Shown in pieces: positions 31,057 through 39,357 of a stretch of 64,000 nt of DNA (its first letter is position 1; each line of letters opens with the position of its first letter). The translations under genes and the position numbers were made by a program. The notes beneath the pieces were generated by a model. It ran no database searches. It was not told where the DNA came from and saw only the letters and a program-made list of their open reading frames with translations. Where the stretch lies: assembly GCF_001941625.1 (NCBI RefSeq), contig NZ_CP016076.1:4030001-4094000 (forward strand), written 5' to 3'. This DNA comes from Actinoalloteichus fjordicus (GTDB taxonomy: Bacteria > Actinomycetota > Actinomycetes > Mycobacteriales > Pseudonocardiaceae).

Positions 31057-31944
31057 TCAGCCCGGCTCGGCTGCCGAGGCCTCCGCCTGGCGATCCAGCG
31101 TCGCCGCCCAGCTCGCCAGCAGCCGCAGGGCGTCACGGGCGGTGCTGCCCGGCTCGGCGGTGTAGACGAGGAGGTTGAGTCCGGGGTCGGCGGTGAGGGT
31201 CAGCACCTCCCACGCGAGACCGAGGTCGCCGACCTGCGGATGCTGCATGTGCTTGACGCCGGAGTGGTGGAATCGCACGTTGTGCGCCGCCCAGCGCGTC
31301 CGGAACTCCTCGCTGCGGGTCGACAGCTCGCCGACCAGGTCGGAGAGCCCTCGGTCGTAGGGATCGCGGCCAGCCTCGGCCCGCAGCAGCCCCACGGTGT
31401 CGCTGGCGGCTCGCTCCCAGTCACGCCAGAACGCCCTCGCCCGAGGGTTGAGGAACAGGAAGCGGGCGTGGTTGGCAGGCCGGATCGGATCGGTGTACAT
31501 CTCCGAGTACAGCGCGTGACCGAGCCGGTTGGCGGCGAGGATGTCGAGTCGCCCGTTGAGCACGAAGGCGGGCGCGTCGTCCATCGCGTCGAGGATGCGC
31601 TGCACGCTCGGCCGCACGCGATGCTGCTGCCGGCTGCGTCGCGGACGTGCCGTGGTGTTCGCCGAGCGTGCCAGGTCGAACAGGTGGGCACGTTCTGCGT
31701 CGTCCAGCTGCAACGCGCGGGCGAGGGCGCCCAGCACGCTCTCGGAGACGCCGCTGAGATTGCCCCGCTCCAGACGGGTGTAGTAGTCGACGCTCACCCC
31801 GGCGAGCAGCGCCGCCTCCTCCCGACGCAGGCCGGGAACACGCCGATTGCCGCCGTAGATGCTCAGCCCGGCCTGGTCCGGCGTGATCCTGCCCCGCCTG
31901 GAGGTCAGGAACTCGCGGATCTCGTTCCGGTAGTCCACGACCAC
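31057..31944 (-). CDS. XRE-family regulator with MmyB-like ligand-binding domain
   Basis: A 295-residue paralogue of the 19892-20734 regulator. The helix-turn-helix is GLRREEAALLAGVSVDYYTRLE, and the ligand domain begins at DDAPAFVLNGRLDILAANRLGHALY and ends LVYTAEPGSTARDALRLLASWA. The start is chosen as GTG at 31944 (VVVDYRNEIREFL); GTG at 31938 is equally possible, and neither has a good ribosome site. It is divergent from the alcohol dehydrogenase gene (32159), which it probably controls through the 214-base gap with its nested inverted repeat. Family members often act as repressors released by an electrophilic or hydrophobic compound. Confidence 0.88.
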   Translation of the reverse strand: MVVDYRNEIREFLTSRRGRITPDQAGLSIYGGNRRVPGLRREEAALLAGVSVDYYTRLERGNLSGVSESVLGALARALQLDDAERAHLFDLARSANTTARPRRSRQQHRVRPSVQRILDAMDDAPAFVLNGRLDILAANRLGHALYSEMYTDPIRPANHARFLFLNPRARAFWRDWERAASDTVGLLRAEAGRDPYDRGLSDLVGELSTRSEEFRTRWAAHNVRFHHSGVKHMQHPQVGDLGLAWEVLTLTADPGLNLLVYTAEPGSTARDALRLLASWAATLDRQAEASAAEPG

Positions 31945-31970
31945 CAGGGTAAGACCGGCCCGGACGTGCA

Positions 31971-32008
31971 GGGAGGTACTGCCGTTACCTGACTCGACAG
32001 GTCCTCCC
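31971..32008. promoter_or_regulatory. Nested inverted repeat between XRE and ADH genes
   Basis: The outer arms are GGGAGG/CCTCCC and the inner dyad is ACCTG-ACTCGA-CAGGT (31987-32002). It lies centrally in the divergent promoter region and is the best candidate operator for the XRE regulator. Confidence 0.45.
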
Positions 32009-32158
32009 GAGGCCGCGTCAGTGCGGGTTTCATCCTCGGTGGTCCAGGGGACCCGGAGAGCGAGCACGACGATCCGACCGTCATCGAAGACGGCCTCGCC
32101 GCCCCGGAGACGTCCCTGGGCAGCCCATCGACGAAGACGATTCGAGAGAAGGAAGCTC

Positions 32159-33193
32159 ATGCGAGCCACCTTGATCTACGGTGCCGGTGACGTGCGGGTG
32201 GAGGACGTTCCCGACGCCAGGCTGCACGAGCCCACCGACGCCGTGGTGCGGGTCCTGCGGTCGTGTGTCTGCGGCAGCGACCTGTGGCCCTTCGGCTCCC
32301 GACCCGCCTCCGCGCACGGCGACCGGATGGGACACGAGTTCCTCGGCGTGGTGGAGGAGGTCGGCTCGGCGGTGTCCGGGCTGACGGCCGGTGACGTGGT
32401 GGTCGCCCCGTTCGTCTGGGCGGACAACACCTGTGACTTCTGCGCCGAGGGTCTGCAGACCTCGTGCAGGCACGGCGGGAACTGGGGCGCGCCCGACGTC
32501 GACGGCGGCCAGGGCGAGGCCGTGCGGGTTCCCCAGGCGCAGGGCACGCTGGTCCGACTGCCCGTCGCGGAGGACTCCGCGCTGCTGCCGTCGCTGCTCA
32601 CCCTCTCCGACGTCCTGCCGACCGGCCATCACTGCGCGGTGACGGCCGGGGTCGGACCCCGCACCACCGTCACGGTGATCGGCGACGGCGCCGTCGGGCT
32701 CTCGGCCGTGCTGGCCGCCAAGCGGCTCGGCGCCGAACGCATCCTGCTGATGGGCAGGCACGCCGACCGCACCGACCTCGGCCGCGAGTTCGGCGCCACC
32801 GACGTCGTCGCCGAGCGCGGCGCGGAGGGCGTCGAGCGGGTCCGCGAGCTGACCGGCGGCGACGGCACGCACGCCGTGCTGGAGTGCGTGGGCACCCTGC
32901 CCGCGATCGAGACGGCCTTCGGCGTGGTCCGCGACGGCGGCGCGGTCAGCAGGGTCGGCGTGCCGCAGTACTCCGAGGTCCCCATGGACTTCGGCGTGTT
33001 CCTGCGCAACGTCACCCTCACCGGCGGGGTCGCGCCCGCCCGCGCCTACATCGACGAACTGCTGCCCGCCGTGCTCGACGGTGTCATCCAGCCCGGCAAG
33101 GTGTTCGACCGGACCGTGAGCCTGGACAAGGTGGCCGACGGCTACCGTGCGATGGCCGACCGCACCGCGCTGAAGGTGCTCGTCCAGCCCTGA
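32159..33193 (+). CDS. Zinc-dependent alcohol dehydrogenase family protein
   Basis: A 344-residue medium-chain dehydrogenase. Catalytic zinc ligands are C38 (CVCGSDLW), H59 and E60 (RMGHEFLG). The nucleotide-binding motif is VIGDGAVGLSAVL (about 174-186). The structural-zinc loop (NTCDFCAEGLQTSC) shows three cysteines rather than the usual four, and HGGNWG follows. It should oxidise an alcohol or reduce a carbonyl with NAD(P)H. The start ATG has GAAGGAAG 5 bases upstream. It is divergent from the XRE regulator and ends in a strong shared terminator. In context it could supply the ketone for the neighbouring Baeyer-Villiger enzyme, but that is inference. Confidence 0.93.
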   Translation: MRATLIYGAGDVRVEDVPDARLHEPTDAVVRVLRSCVCGSDLWPFGSRPASAHGDRMGHEFLGVVEEVGSAVSGLTAGDVVVAPFVWADNTCDFCAEGLQTSCRHGGNWGAPDVDGGQGEAVRVPQAQGTLVRLPVAEDSALLPSLLTLSDVLPTGHHCAVTAGVGPRTTVTVIGDGAVGLSAVLAAKRLGAERILLMGRHADRTDLGREFGATDVVAERGAEGVERVRELTGGDGTHAVLECVGTLPAIETAFGVVRDGGAVSRVGVPQYSEVPMDFGVFLRNVTLTGGVAPARAYIDELLPAVLDGVIQPGKVFDRTVSLDKVADGYRAMADRTALKVLVQP

Positions 33194-33238
33194 GCCGCTC
33201 GTTTCGATCCTTAAGCGACTTGCCGGAGCGGACAGGCC

Positions 33239-33271
33239 GAGGTGGCGAGGGTCCGGTGTCCTCGCCACCTC
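33239..33271. terminator. Bidirectional terminator between ADH and P450 genes
   Basis: GAGGTGGCGAGG, a 9-base loop, CCTCGCCACCTC: a perfect 12-bp stem between converging genes, 45 bases from either stop. Confidence 0.85.
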
Positions 33272-33316
33272 CGGCGCGGCGGCGGCCGCGCGTCGGCTCG
33301 GCTCAGCCGACGCCGA

Positions 33317-34527
33317 TCACCAGGCGACCGGCAGTTCGTAGACGCCGTAGACGAAGCCGTCGTGCTTGAAGGGCACCTCGTCGAAGTCGACGGCGAGCCG
33401 CAGACCGGGGATGCGTCGGTAGAGCGTGCTGTAGACGGCCTGGAGTTCCAGCCGCGCCAACGACTGCCCGAGACACTGATGTCCGCCGAAGCCGAAGGCC
33501 ACGTGGTGCCGGGCCTCCCGCAGCACGTCGAGCCGATCGGGATCGGGGAAGGCCTCGGCGTCCCGGTTGGCGATCTCGTTGGGCAGCACCAGGCCTTCGC
33601 CCGCCTGCACGGTCTGCCCGCCGACCTCGATGTCGGCCATGGCCACCCGGCGCCTGCCGCCGTGGGTGATGTTGAGGTAGCGCAGCAGTTCGTCGACCGC
33701 GCCCGCGACGACCTTCGGATCGTCGGCGTCGCGCACGAGGGCGAGCTGATCGGGGTTGCGCAGCAGGGCGAGCGTGCTCAGCGCGATCATGTTCGCGGTG
33801 GTCTCGTGCCCGGCGATCAGCAGGAGCACCGCCATCGACGTGGCCTCCGGCGTGGTCAGCTCGCCCTTGGTGATCCGCGCGGCCAGCCGGGACAGCAGGT
33901 CGTCGCCGGGATCGTCGATCTTGGCGGTCACCAGGGTGTGGAGGTAGCCACCCAGCCGTTCGATGGCGGCGGCCCGCTGCTCCGGCGTCGAGTTCCGGTT
34001 GATGAGGGTCCGGCTGTTGCTCTGGAAGAACTCGTGATCGGCGTAGGGGACGTCGAGCAGGTCGCAGATCACCAGCGACGGCACCGGGAGGGCGAAGGCC
34101 TCCACGAGGTCCACCGGCGTCGGCCCGGCCAGCATGTCGTCGATGGCATCGTCGATGATCTTCTGCACGGCAGGCCGCATGGCCGCCACCCGTTTCACCG
34201 TGAACTCGGCGCTGACCATCCGACGCAGCCGGGCGTGCTCGGGGTCGTCCATCCCGATGAAGCTGAGGCTCCCGGCCTTGCCGGGGGCCTGGCGCGAAAG
34301 TCGGGGCGGGTCATGTCTGCGCTGACCCTGGCGTCACCCAACACCGCGCGCTGTTCGGCATAGCGGGTGACCAGCCAGGGCGTGCTGCCGTCCCAGAGCC
34401 GGACCCGCGTCAGCGGTGCCTCCTCCTGGAGGGTGCGCAGCTCCGGGGGCGGGTCGAAGGGACAGCCCTGCGCCCTGGGCATGGGGTATTCGGGGGTCTC
34501 TGCGGAGGGTTCGGTCGTGCTCGTCAT
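33317..34527 (-). pseudogene. Cytochrome P450 with a one-base frameshift
   Basis: The N-terminal part (ATG 34527, GGAAGGA ribosome site) reads MTSTTEPSAETPEYPMPRAQ... to VSADMTRPDFRA and then runs out of frame. The rest continues in another frame from SLSFIGMDDPEHARLRRM to the end. Adding one C in the GCC run (about 34291-34292; GG to GGG on the plus strand) gives RAQAPGKAGSLSFIGMDDP and a 403-residue protein, exactly a bacterial class I P450. All hallmarks survive: AGHETT in the I helix, the ExxR helix, and FGFGGHQCLGQSLAR around the heme cysteine. It is last in the set with its own ferredoxin and reductase. A sequencing error in a C-run or a recent true mutation would both look like this. 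Confidence 0.88.
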
Positions 34528-34649
34528 CGTGATCCTTCCGGTGAGGGTGCCCGCCCGCGCAGACGGCGAAGGGCGGTACGGGGAGGGGTGGTACGGCGAC
34601 GGGCGTTCGGCGACGGAACGGCCGGGCGGCAGGCGGCGGGGCCCGAGGC

Positions 34650-35909
34650 TCAGCGATCCGCCGTCGCGGTGCGGGCTCGCGCCGCCGTCACGTGCTGTGT
34701 CACCTGCTGCGGTGCCGCGTCATTCGCGGGCGAGCGCTCCGGTCTCGGTTCGGCCAGCTGCCGTCGATGGGCGCGGGCCTGCTTGGGCATGTTCCAGCCC
34801 AGGACGCCGACGGCCTCGCCGCCTCGGCGATAGAGCGCGACGAAGCGGCGCGCGGCGACCTCGCCTTCCACGATCGTCACCTCGGCGTCGGCTCCGGGCA
34901 GGCCGTGGATCTGGAGCCGCGCCCCGAACTGGTCGGTCCAGAAATAGGGCACCGGCACGTACGAGCAGCGCCCGCCGAGCAGGTTGTCGGCGACCACGCC
35001 CGCCTGCTCGGCGGCATTGGTGCGGTTCTCCAGTCGCAGCGAGGCGCCGAGCCGCTCGTGGTGCCAGCGGGCGACGTCGCCCACCGCGTAGATCCCCGCC
35101 TCGGCGCGGCAGTGGGCGTCGCACACCACTCCGTCGGCCAGGCGCAGCCCGCTGCCGCGCAGCCAGTCCGTCGCGGGCACGGCGCCGAGTGCCACCAGGA
35201 CCACGTCCGCCGGGAGCACCTCCCCGTCGGCCAGTCGGACTCCGGTCACCCGGCCGTCGGGTGCGGCGGTCAGGCCGGTCACGGCGGTTCCGAGCCGAAG
35301 TCGGACGCCGTGTTCGGCGTGCAGCTCCGCCAGCGCATCCGCCACCAGCGGACCGAGCTGGGCGGCCAGCGGGGCCTGCTGCGGCCCGGCCAGGACGACG
35401 TCCAGGCCCATGCCGCGCGCGGTGGCGGCGACCTCCGCACCGAGCACCCCGTCCCCGACCACGACCAGTCGAGCCGAGTCCCGCAGGTCGGCCCGCAAGG
35501 CGAGCGCGTCGTCCAGGGTGCGCAGCACGTGGACGCCGCGGATGCCTGCCTGGTCGGGCAGCAGGCGTGGGCGGGCGCCGGTCGCCAGCACGACGGCGTC
35601 CGCGCTCAGGCTGAGCCCGGCTGCGGTGCGGACGGTCCGCGTCGGCACGTCCAACGCGGCGGCCGCATCGCCGAGGACGAGCCGGGCGTCCAGGGCGTCG
35701 AGGGCCTCCGGAGTCCGCAGCCGGGAGCGCGCGGGCTCCCACGTCCCGCCGAGGACCTGTTTGGACAGCGGGGGTCGGTCGTAGGGCGGATGAGCCTCGT
35801 CGCCGAGCAGGGTCAGCTCGCCGCCATAACCCTTGCGGCGTAACGCCTCCGCAGTGGCGAGCCCTGCGGCGGACGCCCCGACCACCAGGACCCCTGCGGG
35901 TGTGCTCAC
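34650..35909 (-). CDS. Ferredoxin reductase, FAD/NAD(P)H-dependent (putidaredoxin-reductase type)
   Basis: A 419-residue flavoprotein that passes electrons from NAD(P)H to the adjacent ferredoxin and on to a P450. The FAD Rossmann motif is at the N-terminus (GVLVVGASAAGLATAEAL), PPYDRPPLSKQVL follows, the NAD(P)H motif is VVGDGVLGAEVAATARGMG (about 146-164), and GDVARWHHERLG belongs to the second FAD motif. The GTG start (35909-35907) overlaps the ferredoxin TGA (GTGA), so translation is coupled. An ATG-proximal frame extending further upstream is rejected because it would overlap the ferredoxin by 39 bases. Confidence 0.93.
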   Translation of the reverse strand: MSTPAGVLVVGASAAGLATAEALRRKGYGGELTLLGDEAHPPYDRPPLSKQVLGGTWEPARSRLRTPEALDALDARLVLGDAAAALDVPTRTVRTAAGLSLSADAVVLATGARPRLLPDQAGIRGVHVLRTLDDALALRADLRDSARLVVVGDGVLGAEVAATARGMGLDVVLAGPQQAPLAAQLGPLVADALAELHAEHGVRLRLGTAVTGLTAAPDGRVTGVRLADGEVLPADVVLVALGAVPATDWLRGSGLRLADGVVCDAHCRAEAGIYAVGDVARWHHERLGASLRLENRTNAAEQAGVVADNLLGGRCSYVPVPYFWTDQFGARLQIHGLPGADAEVTIVEGEVAARRFVALYRRGGEAVGVLGWNMPKQARAHRRQLAEPRPERSPANDAAPQQVTQHVTAARARTATADR

Positions 35910-36106
35910 GCCGTCCCGCTGAGCTGGATCACGGCGGCGGGGCACACGTCGGCGGCCTCGCGGACCCTGTCGTGGAACTCCTCGGCGGGCTCGGCGTCCA
36001 GCAGCACCACGACGCCGTCCTCGTCACGCTGGTCGAACACCTCGGGCACGGCCAGGACGCACGAGCCCGCGCCGCAGCATTTGTCCTCGTCCACAGAGAT
36101 CTTCAT
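35906..36106 (-). CDS. 3Fe-4S ferredoxin, P450 redox partner
   Basis: A 66-residue ferredoxin of the actinobacterial [3Fe-4S] type found beside P450 genes. The first cysteines are in DEDKCCGAGSC and the last in ADVCPAAVI, giving the C-x5-C...CP pattern. The rest is acidic, as expected for docking to reductase and P450. It precedes the reductase with a four-base overlap and lies 72 bases after the TetR stop, so all are probably one transcript. Confidence 0.95.
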   Translation of the reverse strand: MKISVDEDKCCGAGSCVLAVPEVFDQRDEDGVVVLLDAEPAEEFHDRVREAADVCPAAVIQLSGTA

Positions 36107-36178
36107 CGGTTGCGCTCCTCATCACGGCGGGTGCCGGGCCTCGCCCAGGGTGGTGCCCGCCTGTCGATCCGTCTTCGA

Positions 36179-36832
36179 TCACACGTCGGTCACCGTGACC
36201 GGCGCGAGCCACATCCCGGTGATCGCGTCGATCAGGCCGGTAGCGGCGTCCTCCCAGGTGGCCCGGGCCGTGAGCGTTCCCTCGGCCAGGGCGCGCTCCC
36301 GCTCGGCGCAGGTGTGGGACATCAGATAGCGGGCCATCGCGCTGCGCTCGACATGCACCGGCAAGGGCAGCATCGGCAGACAGCGGTTGAGTCCGTCGAG
36401 CACCTGCTGGATGGGCTGGGTGCTCAGCGCCTCGTCGATGATGATCCGTCGGAGGCCGGGGTCGGTCATGACCTGGGCGCCGAACCGGGCGTACCAGGTG
36501 GGTCCGCCCAGCTCCGCCAGGTGTTCGGTGAACGGGCGCACCAGGCAGGCCACCCAGTCGCGCACCTCGTCGCTGTCGCCGATCTCGGCGAGCATCCGAA
36601 TGCGGATCAGCTCCACCGGCTCGGCGTGTCGGCGCACGATGGCACGGACCAGGTCCGCCTTGGTACCGAAGTGGTAGCCGACAGCGAAGTTGTTGCCCTG
36701 CCCGGCGGCCTCGCCGACCTGGCGGTTGGACACCGCGAACACCCCGTGCTCGGCGAACAGCCGCTCCGCCGCGCTCAGGATCAGCTCTCGAGTCTCCTCG
36801 ACCTGCTCGGCTCTTCTCGTTCTGCCCGGCAT
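36179..36832 (-). CDS. TetR-family regulator, likely repressor at the TRAGTCA dyads
   Basis: A 217-residue regulator. The DNA-binding region is EETRELILSAAERLFAEHG ... NNFAVGYHFGTKADLV (about residues 12-60), followed by a large helical ligand domain (VPWVRPF-type TetR_C). The ATG at 36832 is chosen because the protein then begins MPGRTRRAEQ like its relatives. It has no good Shine-Dalgarno of its own and starts two bases after the stop of a short frame with a strong one (36835-37029). It heads the ferredoxin/reductase/P450 set. Its promoter carries copy B of the dyad, so autoregulation is likely, with the monooxygenase operon and exporter as further targets. Confidence 0.9.
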   Translation of the reverse strand: MPGRTRRAEQVEETRELILSAAERLFAEHGVFAVSNRQVGEAAGQGNNFAVGYHFGTKADLVRAIVRRHAEPVELIRIRMLAEIGDSDEVRDWVACLVRPFTEHLAELGGPTWYARFGAQVMTDPGLRRIIIDEALSTQPIQQVLDGLNRCLPMLPLPVHVERSAMARYLMSHTCAERERALAEGTLTARATWEDAATGLIDAITGMWLAPVTVTDV

Positions 36833-36834
36833 CG

Positions 36835-37029
36835 TCACCACCGCACCGAGCCGCCGCGCCGCCCGGCGGGGATGAGGCCCTGGACACGCCGCCGCCCGGT
36901 ACCGGGTGCCGCCTCGTCGCCGCCGGGCAGCGTCGCAAGCGCCGACCCCTGCGGACCGCACGGCTCCGCAGGCGCCGTCAGGGCGGTGATCGGGCGGTTC
37001 AGCGCCTGCTGCGCGTCACTGCGCGTCAT
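36835..37029 (-). CDS. Small hypothetical ORF (64 aa), possible translational leader for TetR
   Basis: MTRSDAQQALNRPITAL..., 64 residues, basic and Pro/Gly-rich at the end, no recognised family. It is supported by its start: GGAGGAGG sits five bases before the ATG and about 25 bases after the predicted transcript start. Its TGA is two bases before the TetR ATG, which lacks a ribosome site. The peptide itself may be dispensable, and coupling may be its job. Alternatively the TetR protein could start in this region by another frame. Confidence 0.4.
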   Translation of the reverse strand: MTRSDAQQALNRPITALTAPAEPCGPQGSALATLPGGDEAAPGTGRRRVQGLIPAGRRGGSVRW

Positions 37030-37048
37030 GAGGCCTCCTCCAGTGGAT

Positions 37049-37102
37049 CTCGATCGACTCAAGCTAAGCGGGCTTCGTGATTTGAGTCAAGCGACTGACT
37101 TA
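37049..37102 (-). promoter_or_regulatory. Promoter with operator copy B, driving TetR/ferredoxin/P450 set
   Basis: The dyad TGAGTCA-AGCGAC-TGACTTA is at 37083-37102. On the minus strand a TTGACT -35 box (37090-37085) lies inside it, with TAGCTT -10 (37066-37061) 18 bases on. CTCGATCGACTC at 37049-37060 and AGCTAAGCG next to it are shared base for base with copy A at the same distance. Confidence 0.72.
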
Positions 37103-37487
37103 ACACGTTCGGTTGACTCCGGACATGGTCCCCGACGCCGCAGGCGGACCCGAGGCCGGCGTCGCTCCCGCCCGCTCCCCCGCCTGGCAGGGCATGGCCG
37201 CCACCCGCCCTGCGACCGGTCCTGCTCGCCACCTCGGAAGACCGCGCGGACCCGCAGTCAGCCGACCGGGCGCGCAGACCGACACGCCCGGCAGGGGGCC
37301 GCCCGACGCGCCGAGCCGTTGCACGGGAGCACGCCGAGGACGGCCCGAGGTTCGTACCCCTGAAGACGCTGCGCGAGACGACGGGACGCGCCAGAGTCGA
37401 AGACAGCGACCCCGACCACCCGAATACCGCCGAACGGACCCGCCGCCGCCCGACGGGCGGATCACCCGCGCCGACCTACGGCTAATC
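37103..37487. other. Divergent intergenic region
   Basis: No coding region is supported. It separates copy B (minus promoter) from copy C (plus promoter of the exporter). It is very GC-rich with no conserved element that I can see. Confidence 0.5.
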
Positions 37488-37507
37488 TAAGTCAACCGAC
37501 TGATTTA
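37488..37507 (+). promoter_or_regulatory. Operator copy C upstream of DHA2 exporter
   Basis: TAAGTCA-ACCGAC-TGATTTA, the third member of the dyad family, 45 bases before the exporter ATG. It lies in a local AT-rich patch with TAATCT just before it as a possible -10 box. A bound repressor would cover the start of transcription. Confidence 0.68.
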
Positions 37508-37552
37508 ATTCTCTCCTTCTCCCCTCACCCGGTCAGGACGAAAGGCTTCACC

Positions 37553-39025
37553 ATGTCGAGTGCTTCGGCACGAACCACCGACGTCGGGACGGTCGCCCCG
37601 CCACGCACGAACGTCGTCGTCTCGGTGCTGGCGATGGCAGGCATCGTCGTGGCGCTGATGCAGACCCTCGTCATCCCGCTGATCCCCGAACTTCCCCGGC
37701 TGCTGAACGCGACCACGGCGGACGCGAGCTGGGTGATCACCGCGACGCTGCTGTCCGCCGCCGTCGCCACCCCCACGATCGGCCGACTGGGCGACATGTA
37801 CGGCAAGAGACGCATGCTGCTGGTGAGCCTGGCGCTCCTGGTGACAGGTTCGGTCATCGGCGCGCTCAGCAACTCGCTTGCGCCCATGATCGTCGGGCGA
37901 GTGCTGCAGGGCCTCGCCGCAGGCGTGATCCCGCTGGGGATCAGCATCATGCGGGACGAACTGCCCGCCGAACGGCTGGGCTCGGCGACGGCGATGATGA
38001 GCGCGTCACTCGGCGTGGGCGGCGCGCTCGGGCTGCCCACCGCGGCGCTGCTGGCCGAGTACACCGACTGGCACGTGCTGTTCTGGGCGTCCGCCGTCCT
38101 CGGGGCGACCGCCGCCGGACTGGTGTTCGCCCTGGTGCCCGAATCCCGCATCCGCACCGGAGGCCGCTTCGACCTCGTCGGCGCGATCGGGCTGTCGACC
38201 GCGTTGATCTGTCTGCTGCTGGGCGTCTCCAAGGGCGCCGACTGGGGATGGACCAGCGGGCTCACCACCACGATGTTCGCCGTCACCGCCGTGGTGCTCG
38301 CGGCCTGGGGCTGGTGGGAGCTGCGGACCCGGCAGCCGCTGGTGGACCTCCGCACCACCATGCGTCGCCAGGTGCTGCTGACCAACCTCGCCTCGGCGGT
38401 GTTCGGCTTCTCGATGTTCGCGATGTCGCTGGTGATGCCGCAGCTGCTGCAGCTGCCCACCGCCACCGGGTACGGGCTGGGCCAGCCGATGATGACCGTC
38501 GGGCTGGTCATGGCGCCGTCCGGGCTGGTCATGATGGCGATGGCCCCGGTGTCGGCCCGCATCTCACGACTGAGCGGGCCGAGGACGACGCTGATGGTGG
38601 GCGCCGTCGTGGTCGCGGCAGGCTACGGCCTGAGCATGGTGCTGATGTCGGCGATCTGGCAGCTGATGTTGATCTCCAGCATCATCGGGGCAGGCATCGG
38701 CATCGCTTACGGGGCGATGCCCGCACTCGTCATGTCGGCCGTGCCCGTGTCGGAGACGGCCGCCGCCAACAGCCTGAACACGCTGATGCGGTCGATCGGC
38801 ACCTCGCTGTCCAGCGCGGTGGCAGGCGTCGTCCTCGCGCAGTTGACCATCACGCTCGGCTCTACCGCCGTCCCGTCCCAGAACGGCTTCCGCGTGGTCA
38901 TGGCCATCGGAGCGGGCGCGGCACTGGCCGCCGCCGTCATCGCCGCCTTCCTGCCCAGGCGGCGGCCGAGCGTGCCGTCCTCGGTGGCGACGGAGAAGGC
39001 CGCACCCGCCGAGCTCGCGAGCTGA
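37553..39025 (+). CDS. DHA2-family drug:H+ antiporter (MFS, 14 TM)
   Basis: A 490-residue inner-membrane exporter. The N-terminal helix starts near residue 22, motif A is GRLGDMYGKRRM (about 78-89), and the motif-C-like region follows in the fifth helix. The length fits 14 helices. It has GAAAGG 7 bases before the ATG and operator copy C just upstream, linking it to the TetR regulator at 36179-36832. It is expected to export the TetR ligand or a related toxic compound or product. It is not closely similar to the exporter at 17595-19154 beyond the family level. Confidence 0.94.
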   Translation: MSSASARTTDVGTVAPPRTNVVVSVLAMAGIVVALMQTLVIPLIPELPRLLNATTADASWVITATLLSAAVATPTIGRLGDMYGKRRMLLVSLALLVTGSVIGALSNSLAPMIVGRVLQGLAAGVIPLGISIMRDELPAERLGSATAMMSASLGVGGALGLPTAALLAEYTDWHVLFWASAVLGATAAGLVFALVPESRIRTGGRFDLVGAIGLSTALICLLLGVSKGADWGWTSGLTTTMFAVTAVVLAAWGWWELRTRQPLVDLRTTMRRQVLLTNLASAVFGFSMFAMSLVMPQLLQLPTATGYGLGQPMMTVGLVMAPSGLVMMAMAPVSARISRLSGPRTTLMVGAVVVAAGYGLSMVLMSAIWQLMLISSIIGAGIGIAYGAMPALVMSAVPVSETAAANSLNTLMRSIGTSLSSAVAGVVLAQLTITLGSTAVPSQNGFRVVMAIGAGAALAAAVIAAFLPRRRPSVPSSVATEKAAPAELAS

Positions 39026-39357
39026 CGGCCGCGTAGCGGAGTGGTCCGCCCTGGACGCAGGCAAGACCGATCCACCTGGGCCGATCCGACGCCGGCGGTC
39101 GTCCAGGCGGCGTGGTCACCGCCCCGACTCACTCCTGGGGCGCCCTCCGGACGCGGCCGATCCGTCGGGCCGGACCCGGCGGCACACCGGTCGGGGGCGC
39201 GGCGAGTAGGTGAGCGGGCCGGGCCGCCGCCGTCCGCCCCGACCACGAACACGGGTGCGGCGCCGAGCCAGGACGCCTGCTGTCGAGGGCCGGGAGCCGC
39301 CCGGTGCCGATCATCGACGAGGATCTTCTCCCCGCGCGTCGACCGGCACCGACGCCG
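39026..39357. other. Convergent intergenic region
   Basis: It lies between the exporter (plus) and the hydrolase (minus). A short GCGGA-GTGG-TCCGC stem 13 bases after the exporter stop is a weak terminator candidate. Nothing else is seen. Confidence 0.45.

Noticed and set aside
33194-33236. CTTAAGCGACTTG downstream of the ADH gene as a fourth copy of the TRAGTCA dyad
   Set aside because: Only one half site is similar, the second half is missing, and it lies after a gene rather than before one.
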